A stretch of DNA of 64,000 bases from Bacteroidaceae bacterium (lineage in GTDB: Bacteria > Bacteroidota > Bacteroidia > Bacteroidales > Bacteroidaceae), in NCBI GenBank assembly GCA_017467385.1, contig JAFTSK010000055.1, positions 1 to 64,000 of the forward strand. Reading direction: 5' to 3'. Under the pieces are notes generated by a model. The model did not search any database. It was not told the DNA's origin and worked only from the letters and a program-made list of their open reading frames with translations. Shown here in pieces: positions 53,121 to 60,650 of this stretch. The position numbers and the translations under genes are program-made. The stretch's first letter is position 1. Each line of letters begins with the position of its first letter.

Positions 53121-54641
53121 ATGAAACAGACAACTAAATTCTTCTTGGGCGCAGTTGCTGTCGTTGCAGTTAGCGCAGGTGTAGCCGGTGTTACTTCGTA
53201 CATGCTGGCTCCGGAGCCTACACAGAATAATACATTGGCTTTTGATGAAATCTTCCAACCGAACCCGAATACTCGTTTGGCCGCATTGAATGCAGCAGAT
53301 ATGCAGCCGGTGGATTTGACGCAGGCCGCAGAAAACTCTGTAAATGCCGTCGTACATATTAAGTCTACCCAAGAATCAAAGACTCAAACGGTTACAGTAC
53401 GTGATCCGTTCTATGAATTCTTTGGAGATATGTTTGGGAATAGAGGAGGTCAGCAACGTCAGGTGCAGACTCCGGAGAGAGTGGGCTTTGGTTCAGGTGT
53501 AATCATTTCAAAGGATGGTTATATTGTAACAAACAACCACGTCATCGACAATGCAGACGTAATCAGTGTAAAGTTGAACGACGGTCGTGAATTCAAAGGA
53601 AGAATCATTGGAGCTGACGCAAGTACGGATTTAGCTTTAGTTAAAATCGAAGGAGAAGACCTTCCGACCATTCCTGTAGGAGACTCTGACCAGCTGAAAA
53701 TCGGCGAATGGGTGTTGGCTGTGGGTAATCCATTCAATATGACTTCGACTGTAACTGCCGGGATTGTGAGTGCAAAGGCTCGTTCTTTGGGTGTTTACAA
53801 CAACGGTGTAGAATCTTTCATCCAGACAGATGCCGCCATCAATCAAGGAAATAGTGGGGGTGCATTGGTTAATGCAAAGGGTGAGTTGGTAGGAATTAAC
53901 TCTGTGCTTTATTCGCCTACTGGTTCTTATTCGGGTTATGGATTTGCCATTCCGACCAGCATTATGACAAAGGTTATCGCCGACTTAAAACAATATGGAA
54001 CCGTTCAGCGTGCCATGTTGGGCATCAAGGGTACAGCTGTGAACGATGAACAACAAATGTTGCCGGAAGAAATTAAGGAAAAGATTAAAGAAGCCGGTGT
54101 AACAGAAGGTATTTTGGTGGCAGAAGTGCTTGAAAACGGTTCGGCAAGCGGTCTCTTGGAAGTGGACGATGTTATCCTTGCCATCGACGGAAAGAAGATA
54201 AAGACTTTTGGCGAATTGCAAGAAGCATTGGCTAAGCATCGTCCGGGCGACAAGGTTACATTGAAGGTGCTTCGCCACAAGAAAGAACAAAACATCGAAA
54301 TGGTCTTGAAGAACGAACAGGGAACAACCAAAGTGATGAAAGACAACGGCATGGAAATTCTTGGCGCTGCTTTCCGCGACTTGCCTGCTGAACTGAAGAG
54401 TGGATTGCGTATCAACACAGGGGTGGAAGTAACCGGAGTAACCGAAGGCAAAATGAAGGAAGCCGGTGTTCGTAAGGGATTCATCATTTTGAAGGCCAAC
54501 GGCCAAACCGTAAAGAGTGTGAAGCAGTTGGAAGAAATCGTGAAGGAAGCCAATCGTTCGGTTGACCAGGTGTTGTTCCTCAGCGGTATATTCCCTTCAG
54601 GAAAACGAGCCAACTATGCAGTGGATTTGACTCAGGAATAA
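53121..54641 (+). CDS. degP: DegP/HtrA-family periplasmic serine protease
   Basis: Envelope protease and chaperone (506 residues) with an N-terminal signal or anchor segment (residues 5-28). The catalytic triad is H140 (TNNHVID), D170 (STDLALVKI) and S245 (NQGNSGGALV). Two PDZ domains follow (about 300-385 and 405-500), each with the peptide-binding loop (TEGILVAEVLENGSASG in the first). It is flanked upstream by rnpB and 270 bases of AT-rich sequence with no clear consensus promoter, which suggests stress control. A strong terminator follows. Confidence 0.95.
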   Translation: MKQTTKFFLGAVAVVAVSAGVAGVTSYMLAPEPTQNNTLAFDEIFQPNPNTRLAALNAADMQPVDLTQAAENSVNAVVHIKSTQESKTQTVTVRDPFYEFFGDMFGNRGGQQRQVQTPERVGFGSGVIISKDGYIVTNNHVIDNADVISVKLNDGREFKGRIIGADASTDLALVKIEGEDLPTIPVGDSDQLKIGEWVLAVGNPFNMTSTVTAGIVSAKARSLGVYNNGVESFIQTDAAINQGNSGGALVNAKGELVGINSVLYSPTGSYSGYGFAIPTSIMTKVIADLKQYGTVQRAMLGIKGTAVNDEQQMLPEEIKEKIKEAGVTEGILVAEVLENGSASGLLEVDDVILAIDGKKIKTFGELQEALAKHRPGDKVTLKVLRHKKEQNIEMVLKNEQGTTKVMKDNGMEILGAAFRDLPAELKSGLRINTGVEVTGVTEGKMKEAGVRKGFIILKANGQTVKSVKQLEEIVKEANRSVDQVLFLSGIFPSGKRANYAVDLTQE

Positions 54642-54683
54642 TCCTCTGCCTATCATAAAAAGGTGTGATTTTTTAGGATTTTG

Positions 54684-54721
54684 GATGCACGACTTCAAAC
54701 GTAAAGTCGTGCATCTTTTTT
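54684..54721 (+). terminator. terminator of the DegP-like gene
   Basis: GATGCACGACTT and AAGTCGTGCATC with an eight-base loop, then six T. Confidence 0.92.
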
Positions 54722-54757
54722 AAAAAGCTCTTCATCTTTTTAGGAAAAGCTCAAGAG
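54715..54757. repeat. 22-base-register array (locus 9)
   Basis: Units CTTTTTTAAAAAGCTCTTCA (54715) and CTTTTTAGGAAAAGCTCAAG (54736), 21 bases apart. The first unit begins in the T-tail of the terminator. Confidence 0.6.
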
Positions 54758-54772
54758 GTTGTTTTTATCATT

Positions 54773-54876
54773 TCCCCTCTTGAGAGGGGATTAAGGGGTG
54801 TGTGAGACACGTCCAGGAATGAGAACGCATGGTTGATGTATTTCACACACCCCCTTCCTCCTCTCAAAAGGGGGAG
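54773..54876. repeat. dispersed imperfect palindrome, copy B
   Basis: Same 104-base element as at 3863-3966, in the same orientation. It starts TCCCCTCTTGAGAGGGG and ends with a complementary CTCTCAAAAGGGGGAG. GGTGTGTGAGACACGTCC is shared nearly exactly with copies A and C. Confidence 0.87.
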
Positions 54877-54968
54877 AACACAATAACGCTTGCATACGAA
54901 AGTTTGAGTTGTTGTAAGTGTATGATGAACTGACTTTTGCAAAACAATGAAAATTAAGGAACTTTTTC

Positions 54969-54999
54969 TTTGATTTACCAAATGTTTTGTCTAAATTTG
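54969..54999 (+). promoter_or_regulatory. promoter of rpoD
   Basis: TTTG at 54969-54972, 19 bases, TAAATTTG at 54992-54999. A perfect match to the promoter class this sigma factor reads, so autogenous expression is likely. Confidence 0.88.
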
Positions 55000-55022
55000 C
55001 ACACTAATTTGTTTTATAGAGA

Positions 55023-55883
55023 ATGAGACAATTAAAGATTACCAAAAGTATCACTAACCGTGAGAGTGCCTCTCTCGACAAGTATTTGCAGGAAATCGGA
55101 CGTGAAGACCTCATTACAGTCGAAGAAGAAGTAGAGCTCGCGCAACGTATCCGTAAAGGCGACCGAGTAGCCCTTGAAAAGCTGACACGTGCTAATTTGC
55201 GTTTCGTGGTGTCAGTAGCCAAGCAGTATCAGAACCAGGGATTGAGTCTTCCGGACTTGATTAACGAAGGTAACTTGGGTTTGATAAAGGCGGCCGAAAA
55301 GTTTGACGAAACCCGAGGTTTTAAATTCATCAGTTATGCCGTATGGTGGATTCGTCAGTCTATTCTTCAAGCATTGGCCGAACAGTCGCGTATCGTTCGT
55401 CTGCCGTTGAATCAGGTAGGCTCACTGAACAAAATCAGCAAGGCCTTCTCTAAGTTTGAACAGGAAAACGAACGTCGTCCGTCTCCGGAAGAACTGGCCG
55501 ATGAACTGGAAATCCCAGTCGACAAGATTTCGGATACATTGAAAGTTTCCGGCCGCCACATCTCTGTGGATGCTCCTTTCGTGGAAGGAGAGGATAACAG
55601 TTTGTTGGATGTGTTGGTAAACGACGACTCTCCAATGGCCGACCGTTCACTGGTTAATGAATCACTTTCGAGGGAAATTGATAGAGCACTCTCTACGCTG
55701 ACCGAAAGAGAAAAGGAAATCATCCAGATGTTTTTCGGTATTAACACGCAGGAAATGACGTTGGAAGAAATCGGCGACAAGTTCGGACTTACTCGTGAAC
55801 GTGTTCGTCAGATTAAGGAAAAAGCTATCAGAAGATTAAGAACCAATTCGCGTAGCAAGTTGCTCAAGTCTTATTTAGGATAA
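55023..55883 (+). CDS. rpoD: primary sigma factor (sigma-ABfr type)
   Basis: Housekeeping sigma-70 factor of Bacteroidetes (286 residues). It lacks region 1.1 and starts [11 protein letters not shown], as in the B. fragilis protein. Region 1.2 ([16 protein letters not shown]) is followed by region 2 ([30 protein letters not shown] is part of it) with [15 protein letters not shown] for -7 recognition and melting. Region 3 is near 125-200. Region 4 carries the helix-turn-helix [19 protein letters not shown] near the C-terminus. The promoters in this window (TTTG, TAnnTTTG) are its known targets. Confidence 0.97.
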   Translation: MRQLKITKSITNRESASLDKYLQEIGREDLITVEEEVELAQRIRKGDRVALEKLTRANLRFVVSVAKQYQNQGLSLPDLINEGNLGLIKAAEKFDETRGFKFISYAVWWIRQSILQALAEQSRIVRLPLNQVGSLNKISKAFSKFEQENERRPSPEELADELEIPVDKISDTLKVSGRHISVDAPFVEGEDNSLLDVLVNDDSPMADRSLVNESLSREIDRALSTLTEREKEIIQMFFGINTQEMTLEEIGDKFGLTRERVRQIKEKAIRRLRTNSRSKLLKSYLG

Positions 55884-55912
55884 GACAAGATTCTATTTCC
55901 GAAAAAAACAGT

Positions 55913-55952
55913 AAGCTATTTGAGGATAAAACTTCAAATAGCTTATTTGTTT
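55913..55952 (+). terminator. terminator of rpoD
   Basis: AAGCTATTTGA and TCAAATAGCTT with a ten-base loop, then a T-rich tail. Confidence 0.83.
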
Positions 55953-55996
55953 ATGTTAATTAATCTATCGAAGTTTTATAATTGTACATAAATGAC

Positions 55997-56004
55997 TATC
56001 TTTG
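55997..56004 (+). promoter_or_regulatory. -7 element of the 132-residue secreted protein gene
   Basis: TATCTTTG with TTTT, not TTTG, 19 bases upstream (55974-55977). It excludes the longer frame from 55982. Confidence 0.65.
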
Positions 56005-56026
56005 CCCATCATTAAAAAATAAAGTT

Positions 56027-56425
56027 ATGAAGTATATAAAAGTAGTTGTCTCTTTGGCGCTTGTGTTTATGTTGTGTTCAGCATTCAGCTTGAAGAGTAA
56101 GAAGAAAGACGTATATATGGCAGGTGTTGCTGCCTCATTTACAGACTCGTTGGTTTATTTTACAGATGTAATGTTGGTCGACAGCGTTCGTCTGAATAAG
56201 AACAAGCTTTTGCCCCAACGCATTCAATATAGCGAACAATTAAGTAATTATTTGCTTCAAAAGGAAGGTTTGAAGAATCGTACCTGCTTTATCTACTTTG
56301 GCACAAGCAAGGATAAAGTAAAGAAGACGATCAATAAGATGAAGGATAAATACAAGAAGAGTGGAAAAAGCCAACTTCGTGAGGTAGATGCTGAATTCAA
56401 GTTTACTAAAGCTACAGAATATTGA
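56027..56425 (+). CDS. small secreted hypothetical protein, 132 residues
   Basis: A signal peptide (KYIKVVVSLALVFMLCSAFS) is followed by a basic segment and a compact alpha/beta domain with RTCFIYFGTSKDKVKKTINKMKDKYKK near residue 85. Periplasmic location is likely. I do not recognise the family. It ends 16 bases before the clostripain-like gene and may be co-transcribed with it. Confidence 0.8.
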   Translation: MKYIKVVVSLALVFMLCSAFSLKSKKKDVYMAGVAASFTDSLVYFTDVMLVDSVRLNKNKLLPQRIQYSEQLSNYLLQKEGLKNRTCFIYFGTSKDKVKKTINKMKDKYKKSGKSQLREVDAEFKFTKATEY

Positions 56426-56441
56426 TTCTTGAATGTTTAAG

Positions 56442-57668
56442 ATGAAGAAAATACTATTATTCCTTTCCGTTCTCTTATGTTGCGCATGTAGTGATAATGA
56501 TGAGCCAACTCCGGAAGCAGAAGCACCGATGACTGTTTTGGCGTATTTAGTTGCAGATGCCAGTAATATTGACGATGACATTTGGGCAAACGTAGCGGCC
56601 ATGTATGATGGATTGGCTTCAATGAAGCAGTCTGCTACATTGTTGATTTATTGGGATGGAAGTAGTAATTATGGCCTATGGGATTATCCGGTTATCATGA
56701 AATATGAAACTGACGGCCGAGGAAATGTAAATGGCAAGAAACAATTAAACGATGAGGCTACGATAGATGAAGTGGCCGAATTAGCAAAAGTTGTCAAGAC
56801 ATATTCTCCTCAACTGTCCACAGACAAACAAGTGATGAGCAAAGTCCTGAAGGATATGGTCAGTCTATCTCCGACAAGTAAAGTTGGATTGATTGCTGCT
56901 TCACATGGAAGTGCTTGGTTGAATACAATTTTTACTCGTTCGTTCGGACAAGATGGCAAGGGTACAGATAATACCATCCTTATTAAAGATATGGCCGAAG
57001 CCATGCAGTCTACGGGAAAGACCTTTGAGTTCCTTTTGTATGATGCGTGCTTTATGGGTACAACAGAAGTTTGCTATGATTTGAGAAATGTAACTCATTA
57101 TCAGATAGTTTCTGCAATGGAAGTGCCTGCTTATGGCTTCCCTTATGAGACTTCATTGGGATATTTATATGAAGGAACAGTTGCAGGTTATAAACAAATT
57201 TGCCAATCATATATAGACTTCTATAAGCAGAAATATGAGAGAGGCAGTCAAGCATGGGGAACCATCGCTTTGGTTGATAGCAAAGAGATGCAGGCTTTAG
57301 CCAATGAAGTGAAGGCAGAAATTACTACTCATAAGGAAATTCTTTCTGACTACGATGTAAGTGTTTTGCAGGAATACGGAAGAGATGGAGGACCGTATAT
57401 CGCGTATGATTTAGGGCAGTTTGTCAAAGACCTGAATAACGATAACTTACCTTCTTCCTTTTCAGAACAGTTAAACAAAACCATATTATATAAAGGTTGT
57501 TTGGAAATGGCAAGTCCATCAGATTATAGTGTAGATGCTTCTAATTTCTGTGGATTAGGCATTTATATTCCAACTCCTTATAAATCTTCATGGAATACTT
57601 TTTTCAAAACCATTGATTGGTATACAGCTGCCGGTTGGAATGAAATTTCGTTTGATTGGTATTTCTAA
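56442..57668 (+). CDS. clostripain-like cysteine peptidase lipoprotein (C11)
   Basis: Predicted lipoprotein (408 residues) of the caspase-related C11 family. The signal peptide ends LCCAC. The catalytic pair is H155 in AASHGSAW and C203 in YDACFMG. Family features are TVLAYLVADASNIDD near the start, ATLLIYWDGSSNY and the later QEYGRDGGPYIAYDLGQFV. An ATG nine bases upstream (56433) is an alternative start. C11 enzymes cut after arginine or lysine and often self-activate. Surface or periplasmic protein processing is the likely role. Confidence 0.9.
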   Translation: MKKILLFLSVLLCCACSDNDEPTPEAEAPMTVLAYLVADASNIDDDIWANVAAMYDGLASMKQSATLLIYWDGSSNYGLWDYPVIMKYETDGRGNVNGKKQLNDEATIDEVAELAKVVKTYSPQLSTDKQVMSKVLKDMVSLSPTSKVGLIAASHGSAWLNTIFTRSFGQDGKGTDNTILIKDMAEAMQSTGKTFEFLLYDACFMGTTEVCYDLRNVTHYQIVSAMEVPAYGFPYETSLGYLYEGTVAGYKQICQSYIDFYKQKYERGSQAWGTIALVDSKEMQALANEVKAEITTHKEILSDYDVSVLQEYGRDGGPYIAYDLGQFVKDLNNDNLPSSFSEQLNKTILYKGCLEMASPSDYSVDASNFCGLGIYIPTPYKSSWNTFFKTIDWYTAAGWNEISFDWYF

Positions 57669-57680
57669 TAAACAAAAACT

Positions 57681-57718
57681 CGCCTTCTTCTATTAAATAA
57701 TGAAGAGGGCGTTTTATT
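57681..57718 (+). terminator. terminator of the C11 peptidase gene
   Basis: CGCCTTCTTC and GAAGAGGGCG arms (one G-T pair), loop of about 11 bases, then GTTTTATTTA. It covers an upstream ATG at 57700 and shows that the next gene starts at 57727. Confidence 0.75.
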
Positions 57719-57726
57719 TAAGTGTT

Positions 57727-58980
57727 ATGGCAAATATTTGGCAAGAACTAAAGAACAAGAATCACAAACGCTATTTAGGCGGGTTGGATTTCTTCAAATA
57801 CATCGGGCCGGGGTTGCTCGTAACGGTTGGATTCATTGATCCAGGAAACTGGGCATCCAACTTTGCGGCCGGATCCGAATTCGGATATGCGTTGCTTTGG
57901 GTTGTTACCCTTTCTACGGTTATGCTTATCATCCTTCAGCACAATGTGGCTCACTTGGGCATTGTTACAGGGCTTTGTTTGAGTGAAGCGGCTACAAAAT
58001 ATTGTCCGAAATGGGTTTCACGCCCAGTCTTGGCAACGGCAGTCTTGGCTTCTATCTCCACATCTTTAGCAGAAATCTTGGGTGGAGCTATTGCTTTGGA
58101 AATGTTGTTCAGCATACCTATTGTGTGGGGAGCTGTGTTGACAACCCTTTTTGTGGTTATCATGCTTTTCTCCAACAGTTACAAACGGATTGAACGAATC
58201 ATCATTGCTTTCGTTTCCATTATAGGTTTGTCATTCTTGTATGAGTTGTTCTTGGTTAACATCGACTGGCCGTTGGCTGTTCGTTCGTGGGTGGTGCCTA
58301 CCATTCCACAGGGAAGTATGCTTATCATCATGAGTGTGTTGGGAGCTGTGGTCATGCCGCATAACCTCTTTCTTCATTCGGAAGTAATTCAGAGCCATGA
58401 ATACAATCAGCAGGACGACGCTTCCATACAAAACCGGCTGAAGTACGAGTTTTATGATACGTTGTTCTCTATGCTCGTTGGTTGGGCAATCAATAGTGCC
58501 ATGATATTGTTGGCTGCCGCTACTTTCTTTCAGACTGGTATTCCGGTAGAAGAATTGCAACAAGCACAATCCTTGCTTACTCCTTTGTTGGGCGATGCAG
58601 CAGCCATTGTCTTTGCTTTGGCTTTACTTATGGCTGGTATTTCATCGACAGTTACCAGTGGAATGGCGGCCGGTTCTATCTTTGCCGGTATCTTCGGAGA
58701 GTCTTATCACATTAAAGATATTCACTCTAAGGTCGGGATATTGCTGTCATTGGGATTGGCTTTACTCATTATCTTCTTCATTGACAATCCGTTCTATGGG
58801 TTGATTATCTCGCAGATGATATTAAGCATACAACTCCCGTTTACTGTTTTTCTGCAAGTGAGCCTTACTTCGTCCAAACGAGTGATGGGTAAGTATGCCA
58901 ACTCTACTTGGACTAAGTATTTGCTTTACGGCATTGCTACGATTGTATCTATTTTGAATATTATGCTTTTATTTTCCTGA
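57727..58980 (+). CDS. mntH: Nramp-family divalent metal transporter
   Basis: Proton-coupled Mn2+/Fe2+ importer (417 residues, about eleven membrane segments). The metal-binding motif in the first segment is GFIDPGNW (D38-P39-G40-N41), and MPHNLFLHS marks the sixth segment. The M in AVVMPHN is the usual metal-contacting methionine. It starts at 57727 because the ATG at 57700 lies in a terminator. The stop overlaps the next start (TGATG). Confidence 0.92.
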   Translation: MANIWQELKNKNHKRYLGGLDFFKYIGPGLLVTVGFIDPGNWASNFAAGSEFGYALLWVVTLSTVMLIILQHNVAHLGIVTGLCLSEAATKYCPKWVSRPVLATAVLASISTSLAEILGGAIALEMLFSIPIVWGAVLTTLFVVIMLFSNSYKRIERIIIAFVSIIGLSFLYELFLVNIDWPLAVRSWVVPTIPQGSMLIIMSVLGAVVMPHNLFLHSEVIQSHEYNQQDDASIQNRLKYEFYDTLFSMLVGWAINSAMILLAAATFFQTGIPVEELQQAQSLLTPLLGDAAAIVFALALLMAGISSTVTSGMAAGSIFAGIFGESYHIKDIHSKVGILLSLGLALLIIFFIDNPFYGLIISQMILSIQLPFTVFLQVSLTSSKRVMGKYANSTWTKYLLYGIATIVSILNIMLLFS

Positions 58981-59633
58981 TGATGAAACAAGATAAACCC
59001 ATAGTAGCTCTTTTTGATTTTGACGGTGTGGTCATGGATACGGAGAGCCAATATACACTTTTCTGGAATGAAAAAGGAAAGAAATACCATCCGGAGATAC
59101 CTGATTTTGGCCAACACATCAAAGGGCAGACTTTGACGCAACTTTATGAAAAGTATTTCTTGCAGGAGCCTGATTTGCAAGCTCAGATTACGGAAGACTT
59201 AAACCGTTTTGAGGCAGAAATGACATTCCACTTTATTCCAGGTGTGGAAGATTTCATGAAAGAACTTCGGTCGAAAGGGGTAAAGATGGCCATTGTAACC
59301 AGTTCCAACAATCGAAAGATGTCGAATGCTTATTTGGCTCATCCGGAATTACCTACTATGGTTGACAAGATTTTTACTGCCGACATGTTTCATCATTCTA
59401 AACCTCATCCGGAATGTTTCCTTTTGGGAGCAAAAACATTTGATGCACCCATCGAGAATTGTGTGGTTTTTGAGGATTCCTTTCATGGATTGGAAGCTGG
59501 AAATCGGGCAGGGATGAAGGTGGTCGGCCTTGCAACAACCAATCCGGAGGGTAGCATAAAAGATAAAGCAACCCTTGTTATACCTGACTTTGTAGGCTTC
59601 AGCTATGAAAAAATGATAGCTGTATTGGAATAA
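58980..59633 (+). CDS. HAD hydrolase, beta-phosphoglucomutase-like
   Basis: A 217-residue haloacid-dehalogenase phosphatase of subfamily I. Motif I is LFDFDGVVMDTES (nucleophile D13, acid D15), motif II is IVTSSNNRKMS near residue 105, the motif III lysine is in HHSKPHPECF near 140, and motif IV is VVFEDSFHGLEAG near 163. The helical cap lies between motifs I and II. It is translationally coupled to the Nramp gene. The substrate, a sugar phosphate or related, is not identifiable. Confidence 0.9.
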   Translation: MMKQDKPIVALFDFDGVVMDTESQYTLFWNEKGKKYHPEIPDFGQHIKGQTLTQLYEKYFLQEPDLQAQITEDLNRFEAEMTFHFIPGVEDFMKELRSKGVKMAIVTSSNNRKMSNAYLAHPELPTMVDKIFTADMFHHSKPHPECFLLGAKTFDAPIENCVVFEDSFHGLEAGNRAGMKVVGLATTNPEGSIKDKATLVIPDFVGFSYEKMIAVLE

Positions 59634-59655
59634 TCAGCCAAAACTCCTACCTTTG
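59625..59655 (+). promoter_or_regulatory. promoter of panB
   Basis: TTG at 59625-59627, 20 bases, TACCTTTG at 59648-59655. Transcription from near 59662 would put the whole palindromic element in the leader of panB. Confidence 0.75.
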
Positions 59656-59666
59656 CACATAATTTA

Positions 59667-59773
59667 CTCCCCCCTCTTGAGAGGGGGTAAGGGGGTGTGT
59701 GATATACATAAACTGTAATATTCACAAGCGGACGTGTCTCACACACCCCTTAATCCCCTCTCAAGAGGGGAGA
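59667..59773. repeat. dispersed imperfect palindrome, copy C (inverted)
   Basis: The same element as copies A and B but in the opposite orientation. The right end carries GGACGTGTCTCACACACC, the complement of the shared arm, and then TCCCCTCTCAAGAGGGGA. It occupies most of the gap between the HAD gene and panB. Confidence 0.87.
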
Positions 59774-59817
59774 GTGTACATTGAAATTAATAATTGAAAT
59801 AAATATAAAATTAATTT

Positions 59818-60639
59818 ATGGCAGGATATTTATCGAGTGATACCCGTAAAGTAACTACTCATCGTTTGATTGAAATGAAACAACGTGGAGAAAAGATTTC
59901 CATGTTGACCTCTTATGATTATACCACAGCACAGATTGTAGATGGTGCTGGAATTGACGTTATTTTGGTAGGCGATTCGGCTTCCAATGTGATTGCAGGA
60001 AATATTACCACATTGCCCATTACACTTGACCAGATGATTTTTTTGGGCAAGGCGGTGGTTCGTGGTGTGAAACGTGCATTGGTGGTAGTGGATATGCCTT
60101 TTGGTACTTACCAAACTTCGGCTTATGACGCTGTTACCAACGCCATCCAAATCATGAAGATTACTCATGCAGATGCTTTGAAGTTGGAAGGTGGCGAAGA
60201 AATCATTGATTCTGTAAAGAAAATCATTGCATCCGGTATTCCCGTAATGGGGCATTTGGGCTTGATGCCGCAGTCCATCAATAAATACGGTACTTACAAC
60301 GTGCGTGCAAAGGGAGATGAAGAAGCAGAAAAACTGATTCGTGATGCACACTTGTTGGAAGAAGCCGGTTGTTTTGCTATTGTTATCGAAAAGGTACCGG
60401 CGGCATTGGCAGAAAGAGTAGCAAAAGAAGTGAACATTCCTATCATCGGTATCGGTGCCGGTGGGGGAGTAGACGGTCAGGTTTTGGTAGTTGCCGACAT
60501 GTTGGGCATGACCAACGGATTCAGTCCTCGTTTCCTTCGCAGATATGCTGACTTGCACACAGTGATGACCAATGCCATCAGCCAGTATGTGGAAGATGTC
60601 AAGAATCGAGACTTCCCGAACGAGAAAGAACAATATTAA
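59818..60639 (+). CDS. panB: 3-methyl-2-oxobutanoate hydroxymethyltransferase
   Basis: First committed step of pantothenate (CoA) synthesis: adds a one-carbon unit from methylene-tetrahydrofolate to 2-oxoisovalerate, giving ketopantoate. The protein (273 residues) has the family motifs [32 protein letters not shown] (metal-binding aspartate), GGEE and [14 protein letters not shown], and the glycine loop [15 protein letters not shown]. The leader is about 155 bases and is filled by the palindromic repeat. ettA follows after 11 bases. Confidence 0.97.
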   Translation: MAGYLSSDTRKVTTHRLIEMKQRGEKISMLTSYDYTTAQIVDGAGIDVILVGDSASNVIAGNITTLPITLDQMIFLGKAVVRGVKRALVVVDMPFGTYQTSAYDAVTNAIQIMKITHADALKLEGGEEIIDSVKKIIASGIPVMGHLGLMPQSINKYGTYNVRAKGDEEAEKLIRDAHLLEEAGCFAIVIEKVPAALAERVAKEVNIPIIGIGAGGGVDGQVLVVADMLGMTNGFSPRFLRRYADLHTVMTNAISQYVEDVKNRDFPNEKEQY

Positions 60640-60650
60640 TCAATCATTAT

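Noticed and set aside
54751..54981. A minus-strand frame containing NPLSRGE-like peptides, also seen at 3656-3937
   Set aside because: These are translations of the palindromic repeat, a known source of spurious proteins in Bacteroidetes.
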